In this document: positions 19,528-30,619 of the stretch, in pieces | Numbering within the stretch: the first letter of the stretch is position 1 | Layout: the number at the start of each line of letters is the position of its first letter | DNA from: Akkermansiaceae bacterium | GTDB taxonomy: Bacteria > Verrucomicrobiota > Verrucomicrobiia > Verrucomicrobiales > Akkermansiaceae | DNA length: 64,000 nt | Assembly: GCA_024233135.1 (NCBI GenBank) | Contig: JACKPZ010000003.1 | Coordinates: 186,001-250,000 of the forward strand | Reading direction: 5' to 3' | Notes under the pieces: model-generated | The model's database searches: none | What the model was told of the DNA's origin: nothing | Seen by the model: the letters and a program-made list of their open reading frames with translations, nothing else | Translations under genes and position numbers: made by a program

Positions 19528-20493
19528 TCAACCCACCTCGCGCCGCTTCCATCCTCGCCACGCGTGGGCGAGAAATCCGAATGCGAAGAGAATCATGAAC
19601 AAGGACAGGAACTGGCCCTTGGTAAGCGCCCCGACGAGCGCGGCGTCCGGCTCGCGAAACTGTTCGGCAAAGATCCGGAACAGGGCGTAGAAAAGGAAGA
19701 ACAAGCCGGTAAGCAAGCCGTCGGGAGCGTTCTTCCACTTCGTGCGGACGAACCAAAGGATGCCGAACAAGGCGAGTCCCTCAAGCGCGCCTTCGTACAA
19801 TTGCGATGGATGCCGCGGCTGCAGATAACCCGCCAGCGTGTTCAGCACGCCGGATTGGTCGCGGGACATGTCGACGAGTTGCTGGAGATTCGTGGCGCTC
19901 GCGAGTTCCGGTGCCTTTGCGATGCAGGCGTCCCATGCGGCGACCTGGACATCCTTCGGTTCGAGTTCGAGTGACTGCGGGAACTTCATCGCCCACGGCA
20001 CGCCCGTCGCCACCCGGCCGTAGAGCTCGCCGTTGATGAAATTCGCCATCCGGCCGAAGAACAATCCGAGCGGCGCAACGACGCACAAACCGTCCCCGAG
20101 CCCGGTCCAGGTGACCTTGTGTTTCCTCGCGTAGAACCACGTGAAAACCACCAGCCCGAGGATACCACCATGACTCGCCATGCCACCCTCCCAGACGCGG
20201 AAAATGATCAGCGGGTCCGAGATCACCGACCCGATCCCGTGTTTCGGAATCTGATAGAACAGGATGTAACCCAACCGCCCGCCGAGAAACACACCGAACA
20301 GCGCCGCCGCGGCGATGAAATCCCCGGTTTTCTCCGGCGCGAGAACCCAAAGTTTCCTGCGCGCGAGGTTCCGCAGCAGGTAGAAACCGGCGATGAACCC
20401 CATCATGTAGGCGAGTCCGTACCAGCGGAGCTGGATGGTGTCGGTGATCTTCAGGAGCACCGGGTCGAGGTCATGCACGTAGGTGGCGAACAC
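19528..20493 (-). CDS. lgt: Prolipoprotein diacylglyceryl transferase Lgt
   Basis: Integral inner-membrane enzyme that transfers diacylglycerol from phosphatidylglycerol to the lipobox cysteine. The protein is 321 residues with about seven transmembrane segments. Family motifs are GGRLGYILFY, the SHGG of MASHGG, GRMANFINGELYGR, RHPSQLYEG and EQFREPD. The periplasmic segment between GVPWAM and RHPSQLYE is some 25 residues longer than in E. coli Lgt. The number of lipobox proteins in this window makes its role plain. Divergent from the GH51 gene. Confidence 0.94.
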   Translation of the reverse strand: MFATYVHDLDPVLLKITDTIQLRWYGLAYMMGFIAGFYLLRNLARRKLWVLAPEKTGDFIAAAALFGVFLGGRLGYILFYQIPKHGIGSVISDPLIIFRVWEGGMASHGGILGLVVFTWFYARKHKVTWTGLGDGLCVVAPLGLFFGRMANFINGELYGRVATGVPWAMKFPQSLELEPKDVQVAAWDACIAKAPELASATNLQQLVDMSRDQSGVLNTLAGYLQPRHPSQLYEGALEGLALFGILWFVRTKWKNAPDGLLTGLFFLFYALFRIFAEQFREPDAALVGALTKGQFLSLFMILFAFGFLAHAWRGWKRREVG

Positions 20494-20638
20494 GGCCGCA
20501 CCTCACACCATCCGCCCCGCGGGCGCAAGTGCCCCGTCGCCGCCGGCATCGCTGTATGACGGGAAACCGCAAAGCTCGACAAGCTCGGCGAAGCGCCGCG
20601 TAAATCTCCCTATCCGGCACCACAAACCCGACATCCGC

Positions 20639-22198
20639 ATGAAAACCCTCAGTTCCACCTTCGTCTCCCTGCTCGCCCCGCTCGCGCTCGCCACCGCCGC
20701 ACAGGCCGCGGACGCGACGCTCACGCTGCAGGCCGGCAATCCCGGGCCGGTCGTCCAACCGGAAGTCTACGGCCACTTCGCCGAGCACCTCGGCCGCTGC
20801 ATCTACGGCGGCATCTGGGTGGGCGAGGACTCGGACATCCCGAACACCCGCGGCATCCGCAACGACACCGTCGCCGCGCTGAAGGCGCTCGAGATCCCCG
20901 TGCTCCGCTGGCCGGGCGGGTGCTTCGCCGACGAATACCACTGGAAAGACGGCATCGGCCCGCGGGAGAAACGCCCGGCCATGATCAACACCCACTGGGG
21001 CGGCGTGGTGGAGAACAACCACTTCGGCACCCACGAGTTCATGGAGCTCATCGAACAACTCGGCTGCGAGGCCTACGTCTGCGGCAACGTGGGCAGCGGC
21101 ACGCCGCAGGAAATGATGGAGTGGGTCGAATACATGACCTCGCCCGCGGACTCGCCGATGGCCAACCAGCGGCGCGCCAACGGCCGCGACAAGCCGTGGA
21201 AGGTGAAATACTTCGGCGTCGGCAATGAAAGCTGGGGCTGCGGCGGAAACATGCGTCCCGAGTACTACGCGGACCTCTATCGCCGCTACAACACCTTCGT
21301 GAAGAACTACGACCGGAAAAATCCGATCCAACGCTTCGCCTGCGGAGCGAACAACGAGGACTACAATTGGACGGAAACCGTCATGAAAATCGCCGGCGCG
21401 GGTCGCATGGACGGCATCTCGCTCCACTACTACACCATCCCCACCGGAGACTGGGGGAAAAAGGGATCGTCCACCGATTTCGCCGAGGAGCAATGGTTCT
21501 CCACCCTCGAACGCACTCTGCGGATGGACTCCATCATCGCCAACCACAGCGCGATCATGGACAAACACGACCCACGGAAGAAAGTGGGCCTCATCGTCGA
21601 TGAATGGGGGACCTGGTATGACAAGCTCCCCGGCACTCCATCCGGATTCCTCGAGCAGCAGAACACCTTGCGCGACGCGCTTGTCGCCGCTCTCAATTTC
21701 CATATCTTCCATGACCACGCCGAACGCGTGACCATGGCCAACATCGCCCAGACGGTGAACGTGCTCCAGGCGATGATCCTCACCGACGGGCCGAAGTTCG
21801 CGCTCACGCCCACCTACTGGGTGTTCGAGATGTACAAGGTCCATCAAGGTGGCACGGTCCTGCCGGTGGATGTCGAGGCCTCCGCCTATCAGATGGGAGA
21901 CCGGAAGATCCCGCGGGTGAGCGCCACCGCCACCCGCAAGGGCAAGGACGGCCCGGTTCACCTGTCACTGGTGAACACCCATCCGTCGGAGGATGTCTCG
22001 CTGACCTGCTCCCTCGGCACGCTCTCCGCCAAGTCCGTATCCGGCCGCATCCTCACCGCACCCGAGCTGAACTCGATGAACACCTTCGACGCCCCGGAAT
22101 CCGTGAAGCCCGTCGCCTTCGACGGCGCTTCCATCGCCGACAGCAAACTCACCCTCACCCTTCCGGCGAAGTCGATCGTCGTGCTCGAACTCCGCTGA
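20639..22198 (+). CDS. Secreted GH51 alpha-L-arabinofuranosidase
   Basis: A 519-residue glycoside hydrolase of family GH51, which removes arabinofuranosyl side chains from arabinan or arabinoxylan with retention of configuration. The ATG at 20639 gives a clear signal peptide ending AQA/ADA (residue 23), so the enzyme is exported; the upstream extension in the frame has no signal and was rejected. Family blocks include VLRWPGGCFADEYHW, the acid/base motif GNESWGCGG (E197) and the nucleophile motif DEWGTWY (E322), followed by a C-terminal beta domain. Most characterised GH51 enzymes are intracellular, so the signal peptide is notable. Arabinose released would feed the araBAD operon at 48.5-52.5 kb. 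Confidence 0.92.
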   Translation: MKTLSSTFVSLLAPLALATAAQAADATLTLQAGNPGPVVQPEVYGHFAEHLGRCIYGGIWVGEDSDIPNTRGIRNDTVAALKALEIPVLRWPGGCFADEYHWKDGIGPREKRPAMINTHWGGVVENNHFGTHEFMELIEQLGCEAYVCGNVGSGTPQEMMEWVEYMTSPADSPMANQRRANGRDKPWKVKYFGVGNESWGCGGNMRPEYYADLYRRYNTFVKNYDRKNPIQRFACGANNEDYNWTETVMKIAGAGRMDGISLHYYTIPTGDWGKKGSSTDFAEEQWFSTLERTLRMDSIIANHSAIMDKHDPRKKVGLIVDEWGTWYDKLPGTPSGFLEQQNTLRDALVAALNFHIFHDHAERVTMANIAQTVNVLQAMILTDGPKFALTPTYWVFEMYKVHQGGTVLPVDVEASAYQMGDRKIPRVSATATRKGKDGPVHLSLVNTHPSEDVSLTCSLGTLSAKSVSGRILTAPELNSMNTFDAPESVKPVAFDGASIADSKLTLTLPAKSIVVLELR

Positions 22199-22226
22199 TC
22201 CGCAACGACCAATCGGCTCTTCCCCA

Positions 22227-22254
22227 TTGACCCCCCGGCATCCCCGCCGGATGC
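22227..22254 (+). promoter_or_regulatory. Possible promoter with inverted repeat
   Basis: A TTGACC hexamer (22227-22232) is followed by a 6-bp inverted repeat (gcatcc/ggatgc, five-base loop, 22238-22254) just before the small gene at 22262. No good -10 element is visible. The repeat may be an operator or weak terminator of the GH51 gene. Confidence 0.25.
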
Positions 22255-22261
22255 TTCCGAC

Positions 22262-22531
22262 ATGAACAGCAAGCGGGATCTCCTCGACCTCCAGTTCATC
22301 GAAACGCGCCACCTGCTCGTCGAACTCGCGGCGTTCCTCGACCGGATCGACCGCCACCCCGGCGAAGCGGATTTCCGCATCGACGCTTTCCGCAAGGCGC
22401 TCCCGATTCTGTTGGAAGAGCGCCCGGACCGTGCCCGCGCCGTCCTTGATGCCCTCTCGGACCACAGCGCCGAGCCCATCCCGCACGCCACCATTCAAGG
22501 AGCCTTCGGCGCTCCTCCCACTGATCACTGA
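22262..22531 (+). CDS. Small conserved-looking protein upstream of TatD-family gene
   Basis: An 89-residue soluble protein with no family I can name. It is predicted to be mostly helical (DLLDLQFIETRHLLVELAAFLDRIDRH), ends in a Pro-rich tail and has no signal peptide. The start ATG at 22262 is 63 bp after the GH51 stop and the gene ends 27 bp before the TatD-family gene. This tight linkage suggests cotranscription and a role related to that hydrolase. It is much smaller than EboA, the usual partner of EboB-type hydrolases, and does not look like it. Confidence 0.6.
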   Translation: MNSKRDLLDLQFIETRHLLVELAAFLDRIDRHPGEADFRIDAFRKALPILLEERPDRARAVLDALSDHSAEPIPHATIQGAFGAPPTDH

Positions 22532-22558
22532 TCACTTCTCACTTGGCACTCTCCGGTC

Positions 22559-23359
22559 ATGTCCTACATCGAGCCCCACGCACACATGGTCAGCCGCACG
22601 ACGGATGACTACGAGAAACTCGCCATCGCCGGCTGCGAGGCGATCTGCGAGCCGGCGTTCTGGGCGGGTTTCGACCGCTCGTCGGCCGAGGGGTTTCACG
22701 ACTACTTCCGGCAGCTCACCGAATACGAACCGAAGCGCGCCGAGAAATTCGGCATCAAACATTTCTGCTGGCTTTGCATCAACCCGAAGGAAGCCGACGA
22801 CCCCGGATTCGCCCGCGAGGTGATGGCGCTCATCCCGGATTTCATCGACCGGCCGACCGTGCTCGGCATCGGCGAGATCGGCCTCAACAAGAACACCCGC
22901 AACGAACTCGGGATCTTCGAGGAGCACGTGCAGCTCGCGCTCGATCACGACCTGCCGATCCTCATCCACACGCCGCATCTCGAGGACAAGCTCAAGGGCA
23001 CCCGCCTGATGCTCGATTCGCTGGCCAACTTCCCGAATCTCGATCGCGGCAGGGTGATCATCGACCACGTCGAGGAACACACCGTCGGCATGGTGCTCGA
23101 TGCCGGATACTGGGCGGGCATGACGCTCTATCCGCACAGCAAGTGCTCGCTCGACCGAGCGATCGACATCCTCGAAACCCACGGCACCGAACGTCTGTGG
23201 ATGAACTCCGCCTGTGACTGGGGCGTTTCCGACCCGCTCGCCGTGCCGAAGTGCCTGCAGCGCATGAAGGCGCGCGGTCACGGACCGGAAACGATCCGGA
23301 ATGTGGCCCGCGACAACCCGGCGGCCTTCCTCGGGCAGTCGCCTCGGTTCTTGCTTTGA
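22559..23359 (+). CDS. TatD-family metal hydrolase, EboB-like
   Basis: A 266-residue TIM-barrel metal-dependent hydrolase. It has an N-terminal EPHAHM metal motif, GIGEIGLN with a metal-ligand glutamate, LIHTPH, IIDHVEE and a C-terminal CDWGVSDPLAVPK. The segments SRTTDDYE, EPAFW, KHFCW and NPKEA are those of the EboB subgroup, found in clusters for export of a prenylated metabolite, rather than of DNase-type TatD. No other ebo gene (eboA, C-F) is in the window, so it may act alone or serve a dispersed pathway. Function beyond hydrolase is not established. Confidence 0.8.
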   Translation: MSYIEPHAHMVSRTTDDYEKLAIAGCEAICEPAFWAGFDRSSAEGFHDYFRQLTEYEPKRAEKFGIKHFCWLCINPKEADDPGFAREVMALIPDFIDRPTVLGIGEIGLNKNTRNELGIFEEHVQLALDHDLPILIHTPHLEDKLKGTRLMLDSLANFPNLDRGRVIIDHVEEHTVGMVLDAGYWAGMTLYPHSKCSLDRAIDILETHGTERLWMNSACDWGVSDPLAVPKCLQRMKARGHGPETIRNVARDNPAAFLGQSPRFLL

Positions 23360-23542
23360 GGCACCGCTTTTCGCGCCCGTTCTCCACCCCTTGTATGCCG
23401 GACGACAACGGGGATGCCTGCCGTATGCCATGGTTTTCCATGGACCCGGAGGCTGGCCGTGGCGATTGTGAAACCCGCAACCCTTGATCTTTCAAGGAAT
23501 CCACAGCAAGGGGCCACCCTGAGCATTTTTTGCTTGGATGAA

Positions 23543-23588
23543 CCACCCGTGGTGGCATAATGATCGATGTCGCTACCATATGTAGTAT
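23543..23588 (+). promoter_or_regulatory. nrdJ leader: inverted repeat and NrdR-box-like site
   Basis: The 292-bp leader of nrdJ contains a 5-bp inverted repeat (ccacc/ggtgg, 23543-23555). About 31 bp further, centre to centre, is CCATATGTAG (23576-23585), which matches 8 of 10 core positions of the NrdR box (CwAtATaTwG). NrdR normally binds two boxes at about this spacing, but the first repeat does not match the consensus. A cobalamin riboswitch was looked for and not recognised. Confidence 0.3.
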
Positions 23589-23651
23589 TCCCTTCATTCA
23601 CATGAAGGATCACCTCCATTCACCAACCATTCCCTACCCCTCCCCGCCGCC

Positions 23652-26669
<3,018 letters not shown>

Positions 26670-26671
26670 TA

Positions 26672-26776
26672 CGCCTCGTAGGCGCATTCGTGAGAATGCG
26701 TCGGGAGCAATCGAAACGCCTTCGCGTCAAGGAAACGCAATGGTCCACAATTGGCCGCCCCGACCCGTCGGGGCGG
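26672..26776. repeat. Two GC-rich palindromes after nrdJ
   Basis: Just after the nrdJ stop a 7-bp stem with a GTGA tetraloop (cgcattc/gaatgcg, 26683-26700) follows a short cgcc/ggcg repeat, and at 26755-26776 there is a 9-bp stem (ccgccccga/tcggggcgg, four-base loop). Neither has a T tract. They resemble dispersed REP-like intergenic palindromes or may stabilise the nrdJ transcript end. Confidence 0.4.
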
Positions 26777-26849
26777 ACCGGGGCCGGGACACCCCACATT
26801 CCCCCTCTTTCCCTTTGCCATCCCGGTTCCTGCGCCCTAGACCCGCGCC

Positions 26850-27352
26850 ATGTTTTCGCAGGAACCCATCGAATGGCCGGAGGAAATCGAGATTCTCATC
26901 GATCGCTTGGAGAGCGAATCGTCCGAGCGCGCGCTCAGCCGCGAGGAACGGGCGCTGATGGACGTCTATGAAACCGTTCCGGTGCTCGAAAGCGAAGAAG
27001 GACTGCACGGGTTCTGGCACAGCGGCGTGAATCACCAGCGCGTGATCAAATCCTTCGACCTCATCGGCGCCGACTCGCTGGTCGATCCTCAAGGCCAGCC
27101 AATGGTGCGAGACCCGCACGGATTAACGACCGCAACGACTACAGCGAGACGGAGGAGGAATACCTCTCGTCCATCGAGGAAGACATGGCCGCCGGATTGG
27201 ACGAACTGGTGGATCTCATGCTGGCGTTCATGGAGGAGGAGCTAGCTGAGGATTGCTTCCCCACACACAGTCCTTTTCCGAAATGCCGATTGACACGCGA
27301 AATGGGACACATGACAGTCACCCATGAAAACAAACGAACATCCGCGAACTGA
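26850..27352 (+). pseudogene. Frameshifted DUF4375/DMP19-like gene
   Basis: The frame from ATG 26850 gives an acidic protein (ERALMDVYETVPVLESEEGLHGFWHSG) that is lost after about residue 80 and becomes Arg/Trp-rich nonsense up to a stop at 27243. Coding sense continues in other frames: LKASQWCETR in the next frame from about 27088, then INDRNDYSETEEEYLSSIEE and DELVDLMLAFMEEE in the third frame from about 27122, ending at TGA 27350. Two single-base indels (about 27087 and 27118) would restore one acidic protein. The GLHGFWHSG ... IGADS pattern resembles DUF4375. It is a recently broken gene or contains sequencing errors. Function unknown. Confidence 0.6.
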
Positions 27353-27566
27353 AACACTGACGAGCAGGGTGCTTTCCATCGTTGAATCAGGTCAGTCGGT
27401 GGAGGTGCTCCGCAGGAAGAGACCGATTGCGGTCCTCTCGCCGCCGGATCGGAAGAAACGGGTGGAACAACCGGATTTCGCCGCGCGTTTGAAAGAGATC
27501 TACGGCGACAAGGCACTGGAAATCACGGGCACGGAGTTGACCGCAGAGGCACGGGGCGAGCGATGA
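27324..27566 (+). CDS. Antitoxin, Phd/YefM-like
   Basis: An 80-residue protein with the typical antitoxin layout: an N-terminal DNA-binding part (SRVLSIVESGQSVEVLRRKRPIAVLSPP) resembling Phd/YefM folds and a C-terminal tail that would neutralise the toxin. It overlaps the downstream PIN-domain gene by 4 bp (ATGA), as is usual for toxin-antitoxin operons. It would repress its own operon and block the toxin RNase. The toxin appears damaged, so the pair may be non-functional. Confidence 0.7.
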   Translation: MKTNEHPRTETLTSRVLSIVESGQSVEVLRRKRPIAVLSPPDRKKRVEQPDFAARLKEIYGDKALEITGTELTAEARGER

Positions 27567-27997
27567 GCGGATACGCCGACACCGGCTTTCTCTGCTCGCT
27601 CTATGCGCCGGACGCGCACAGCGGGCGGGCCATTTCTTCGATGAAGCGACACTCCGCAGCGTTGGAGTTCACCTGGATTCACCACTGGAATTCCGGAACG
27701 CCCTGCGGTTGCGGGTATTCCGGCGCGAGATTACGACGAGCCAACGGACGCCTCGCTGAACCTTCTGCTCGCCGACCTTGCCGCAGGAATTCTCACCCAT
27801 GCCTCCCCTCCCTTCCGGATGTCATGACAGAAGCGGAACGGCTGAGCGCCACCCATTCTGAAAAGCTCGGCACCCGCAGCCTCGACATCCTCCACGTGGC
27901 CGCGGCATTGGTCCTTGGTTCGACAGTGTTCTTCACGTTCGACAAACGTCAGGCGAAACTCGGCAAGGCCGCTGGACTGAAGGTGAGAACCCCTTGA
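27563..27997 (+). pseudogene. PIN-domain (VapC-like) toxin with three compensating frameshifts
   Basis: The continuous 144-residue frame begins like a PIN RNase (YADTGFLCSLYAPDAHS, first acidic residue D6) and ends like one (SLDILHVAAALVLG and FTFDKRQ, with the last acidic residues), but the middle is nonsense rich in Cys, Arg and Pro. Proper PIN sequence is present in other frames: LEFRNALRLRVFRREITTSQ from about 27685 and ASLNLLLADLAAGILTHASPP from about 27750, returning to the original frame at about 27812. Three shifts in the same direction sum to one codon, so the frame stays open although the second catalytic acidic residue (in LEFRNAL) is lost. It is either decayed or reflects sequence errors. 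Confidence 0.65.
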
Positions 27998-28053
27998 GAC
28001 GAGGGAACCGAGTTCCGGTCGTGAGTTGATTCATTGCTGCCACACCACCCGAA

Positions 28054-28746
28054 TTGAAACTCGAAAAGCTGCTCTATCACCAACTCCGACTCGGGCGGCG
28101 GGAGGCGAGGAGGGTTCTGGCGGAGGGCGGGGTGACGGTGGATGGGAAAACGGCGACGGATCCCCTGCTGCGCGTCGACGAGTTTTCCCTCGTCGAACAT
28201 GAGGGCCGCGTGTTGCAGGGAAAGCAGCGGCGTTTCCTGATGGTGCACAAACCGGCGGGGCATGTGAGCTCGGTGGGACACCACCAGCATCCGACGGTGC
28301 TCGACCTGTTGCCGGAGGACCTGCGCGAGGGAATGCACTACGCCGGCCGGCTCGACCTGACGAGCACCGGTCTGATGATCGTGACCAACGACGGCAAGTG
28401 GTCGCGCCGTCTGACCGAGCCGGAGCGGGATGTGCCGAAGGTCTACCGGGTTGCGACCGCCCGGGACATCGGCGCGGATGTCTTGGAACGTTTCGCCGCC
28501 GGCATCTACTTCGCCTACGAGGACATCACCACCTTGCCCGCGGAGCTGGAGATCCTCGGACCGAGGGAGGCCCGGCTCACGCTCCACGAGGGCAAGTATC
28601 ACCAGGTGAAGCGGATGTTCCATGCCGTGGGAAACCGGGTGACGGCGCTGCACCGCGAGCGAATCGGGCCGATCGAATTGGACATCGCGGAAGGTCGCTG
28701 GCGGGATCTCTCGGACGCGGAAGTGGAGTGGGTGGCCGCAGGTTAA
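28054..28746 (+). CDS. rsuA: RsuA-family rRNA pseudouridine synthase
   Basis: A 230-residue protein with an N-terminal S4 RNA-binding domain (residues 1-50, KLLYHQLRLGRREARRVLAEGGVTVDG) and a RsuA/RluB/E/F catalytic domain. The catalytic aspartate is in GRLDLTSTGLMIVTNDG. C-terminal family motifs are EGKYHQVKRMFHAVGNRV and LHRERIGPI. It isomerises a uridine in rRNA, probably 16S U516, although the RluE/F targets cannot be excluded. The start is TTG at 28054, which gives the exact family N-terminus; no in-frame ATG precedes the S4 domain. Confidence 0.9.
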   Translation: MKLEKLLYHQLRLGRREARRVLAEGGVTVDGKTATDPLLRVDEFSLVEHEGRVLQGKQRRFLMVHKPAGHVSSVGHHQHPTVLDLLPEDLREGMHYAGRLDLTSTGLMIVTNDGKWSRRLTEPERDVPKVYRVATARDIGADVLERFAAGIYFAYEDITTLPAELEILGPREARLTLHEGKYHQVKRMFHAVGNRVTALHRERIGPIELDIAEGRWRDLSDAEVEWVAAG

Positions 28747-28792
28747 GGGGCGATCGGCAGCTTCTGCATTTCCATGGGAACCGTTCTTCCGT

Positions 28793-28820
28793 CTTGACGG
28801 TGTTAGAGGACCGGCTACGC
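28793..28820 (+). promoter_or_regulatory. Candidate sigma-70 promoter
   Basis: TTGACG (28793-28798) is followed after 16 bp by TACGCA (28815-28820). Transcription would begin close to 28827, which supports the second ATG (28842) as the start of the secreted protein. Confidence 0.35.
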
Positions 28821-28841
28821 ATGTCGCCAAGCTCCCCACTC

Positions 28842-29282
28842 ATGAAACACCTGCTTCTCTGCCTTGCCACCGCATGCGCTGTGGCCGCTCCGGTCCAAGC
28901 CAAGACCTACGGCGGATTCAAACCCGGAAAGACCTTCACGTTCACGGTCACCGCCCGGTCTTCGACCAAGCAGGTGGATCTCAATCCTTCCGTCAACGTG
29001 CCGGTTCCCGCCGGCGTGGTGAAACTCGGACTTGGCTCGAAGGTCCGGTTCACGATCGGCAGGAAAGGACAACTGGAATTCAAGAAGTCCTCGTTTCCCT
29101 ACGACTCCTCGGGTGCGGAATACGTGCAATACGTCCGCCCGCCGAAGAACGGACTCAGCCAAAGCGGGACGATCTACAAGTCGAAGAAGGGCAAACCGGT
29201 CGGTGCCTCGCTGAACTTCCTGAAGATCATCACCGACGGAGCGTCGAGGACGGTCTACGCGGTGGACTATCAATTGGAATGA
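28842..29282 (+). CDS. Small exported protein of unknown function
   Basis: A 146-residue protein with a signal peptide (KHLLLCLATACAVAAPVQA, cleavage near residue 21). The mature part is basic, beta-rich and Lys/Tyr-rich (YGGFKPGKTFTFTV, YVQYVRPPKNGLSQSGTIYKSKKGK) with no recognised domain. An in-frame ATG at 28821 would add seven residues, but the candidate promoter overlaps it. It stands alone between the RsuA gene and the pilin-like gene. Confidence 0.65.
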   Translation: MKHLLLCLATACAVAAPVQAKTYGGFKPGKTFTFTVTARSSTKQVDLNPSVNVPVPAGVVKLGLGSKVRFTIGRKGQLEFKKSSFPYDSSGAEYVQYVRPPKNGLSQSGTIYKSKKGKPVGASLNFLKIITDGASRTVYAVDYQLE

Positions 29283-29411
29283 TGGGGCTCTTCCATCCGT
29301 GACCTCGCCAAGAAGCTTCCGGAGCGCGGTTTTCACCTGCTTTTCACAAGGGCATCAACGAAAGTTCCCGGAGTTCGGGGATGGTTTCGAGGTATTCCAT
29401 ACCTACAAACC

Positions 29412-30413
29412 ATGAAAACCCTGAAACATAACCCGCACCCGGGAGGTTTCTCCTGGGGCATGGTGATCGCACTGATCATCGTCGTGGCCCTGGCCGGCCT
29501 TGTGACCCTTCCCATTCAACCCCATTGCGGTCGCCGGTCAGAGCAAACCGAAGCCGTGAACAACGCCCGGCAGATCGGCCTGGCGATGCTCGACTTCGAA
29601 ATCGAATACGGCCGATTTCCGGACAAGACGACGGAACCCAAGGTGATCGCCACCACCGGATCGAAACTGCGGATGACCGGCCACACCGCGAACGACTATT
29701 TCCGCCAACTCATTGCGGCGGACATCGCTCAAAGCGAGATCATGTTCTTCGCGAAGACCGCGTTCTCCAACCGGAAACCGGATGACCGTTTTGACACCGC
29801 CGATGATGCCCTGAAGCCGGGCGATGTTGGATTTGGATATCTGATGAACGGCGACACCGCGTTCGACAACAAGGAGAGTCCCGGCAGGGTTCTGGTCTGC
29901 GCGCCGCTTGCCGTTGAGGACGGACACGTCAGCACCCTCCGGTTCGATCGCGACATGTACGATCAAAAAGCCGTCGTGCTGAAGATGGACAACAGCGTCA
30001 TATCGCTAAACGTCAACAGAGCCGGCGAAGCGATTCTCGGATCCAAACCGCTGCTCGCGACGGGCGAGGGCACCGTGTGGGGCGTCGATGCAACGCCGAC
30101 GGTCGTTCCTCCGGCTCCAGGCGAGATCCGTTTCGCCTCATCCGTCACAAAGAACAGCGGCCCGATGATCTGGATCGTCTCCGCGGCCCTGCTGATCGTT
30201 TTCCTGCTGCTGATGAAGCTGGCCAGGCCGACTGCTGACCAGTCGAGAGCGGGATCGTTGAGATGCGATTCACACCGGCCTGCCAGATCGCCGGTCATTG
30301 GCGATCCGGGCTGTCACCAGAGCGACCAGCGGAAACTCAGAAACCACATGATCGCTCTTGACGATGGCGGCGATGACACCGACGAAGTTGATGGATCACG
30401 GCGGAGATGCTGA
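29412..30413 (+). CDS. Pilin-like (type IV prepilin N-terminus) membrane-anchored protein, altered 3' end
   Basis: The N-terminus has a short basic leader, GGF, and a hydrophobic helix (SWGMVIALIIVVALAGLVTLPI), followed by AVNNARQIGLAMLDFEIEYGRFP, the pattern of the pseudopilins abundant in PVC bacteria. The conserved Glu5 of true pilins is absent. Residues 60-240 form the globular part (LKPGDVGFGYLMN, DRDMYDQKAVVLKMDN). A second transmembrane helix lies at about 253-272 (MIWIVSAALLIVFLLLMKLA). The last 55 residues look like read-through into the decayed region on the other strand, so the natural stop near 30240 has probably been lost. Role unknown; perhaps a surface or secretion-associated protein. 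Confidence 0.6.
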   Translation: MKTLKHNPHPGGFSWGMVIALIIVVALAGLVTLPIQPHCGRRSEQTEAVNNARQIGLAMLDFEIEYGRFPDKTTEPKVIATTGSKLRMTGHTANDYFRQLIAADIAQSEIMFFAKTAFSNRKPDDRFDTADDALKPGDVGFGYLMNGDTAFDNKESPGRVLVCAPLAVEDGHVSTLRFDRDMYDQKAVVLKMDNSVISLNVNRAGEAILGSKPLLATGEGTVWGVDATPTVVPPAPGEIRFASSVTKNSGPMIWIVSAALLIVFLLLMKLARPTADQSRAGSLRCDSHRPARSPVIGDPGCHQSDQRKLRNHMIALDDGGDDTDEVDGSRRRC

Positions 30414-30615
30414 GGATGCTGGCCGCGGGTGCGGGGGGGCCATGGCGAGCAGGATGCCGGACCGTGCCGCAGATGAAGGCGACGGCCGCGAGGAGCAGTC
30501 CGAGGATGGCCTGACCTCGAAACTGACGAGTGCCGCGACGATGGCGACGACAGCGATGCTGAAGGAGGCTTGATGAGTTCCGATAGCGTTACACCCGGTT
30601 CCGACTTACCGGTTG
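30250..30615 (-). pseudogene. Remnant of a small multi-span membrane protein
   Basis: Read on the minus strand, hydrophobic segments appear one after another but in different frames: ASFSIAVVAIVAALVSFE (near 30590), QAILGLLLAAVAFICGTV (near 30510), AASILSISAVI (near 30425) and INFVGVIAAIVKSDHVVSEF (near 30370). No single frame is open across them. They look like one short integral membrane protein broken by several small indels. The family cannot be named. Confidence 0.45.
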
Positions 30616-30619
30616 AGCG

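Noticed and set aside
23058..23597. A minus-strand frame starting after a near-perfect Shine-Dalgarno sequence
   Set aside because: Most of it is antisense to the TatD-family gene and reads as Arg/Ser/Pro-rich low-complexity sequence, so it is not called as a gene. The sequence motif itself is reported as a finding.
23360..23651. A cobalamin riboswitch in the nrdJ leader
   Set aside because: Expected because nrdJ needs B12, but I could not find the B12 box or the surrounding stems. A covariance-model search would decide.
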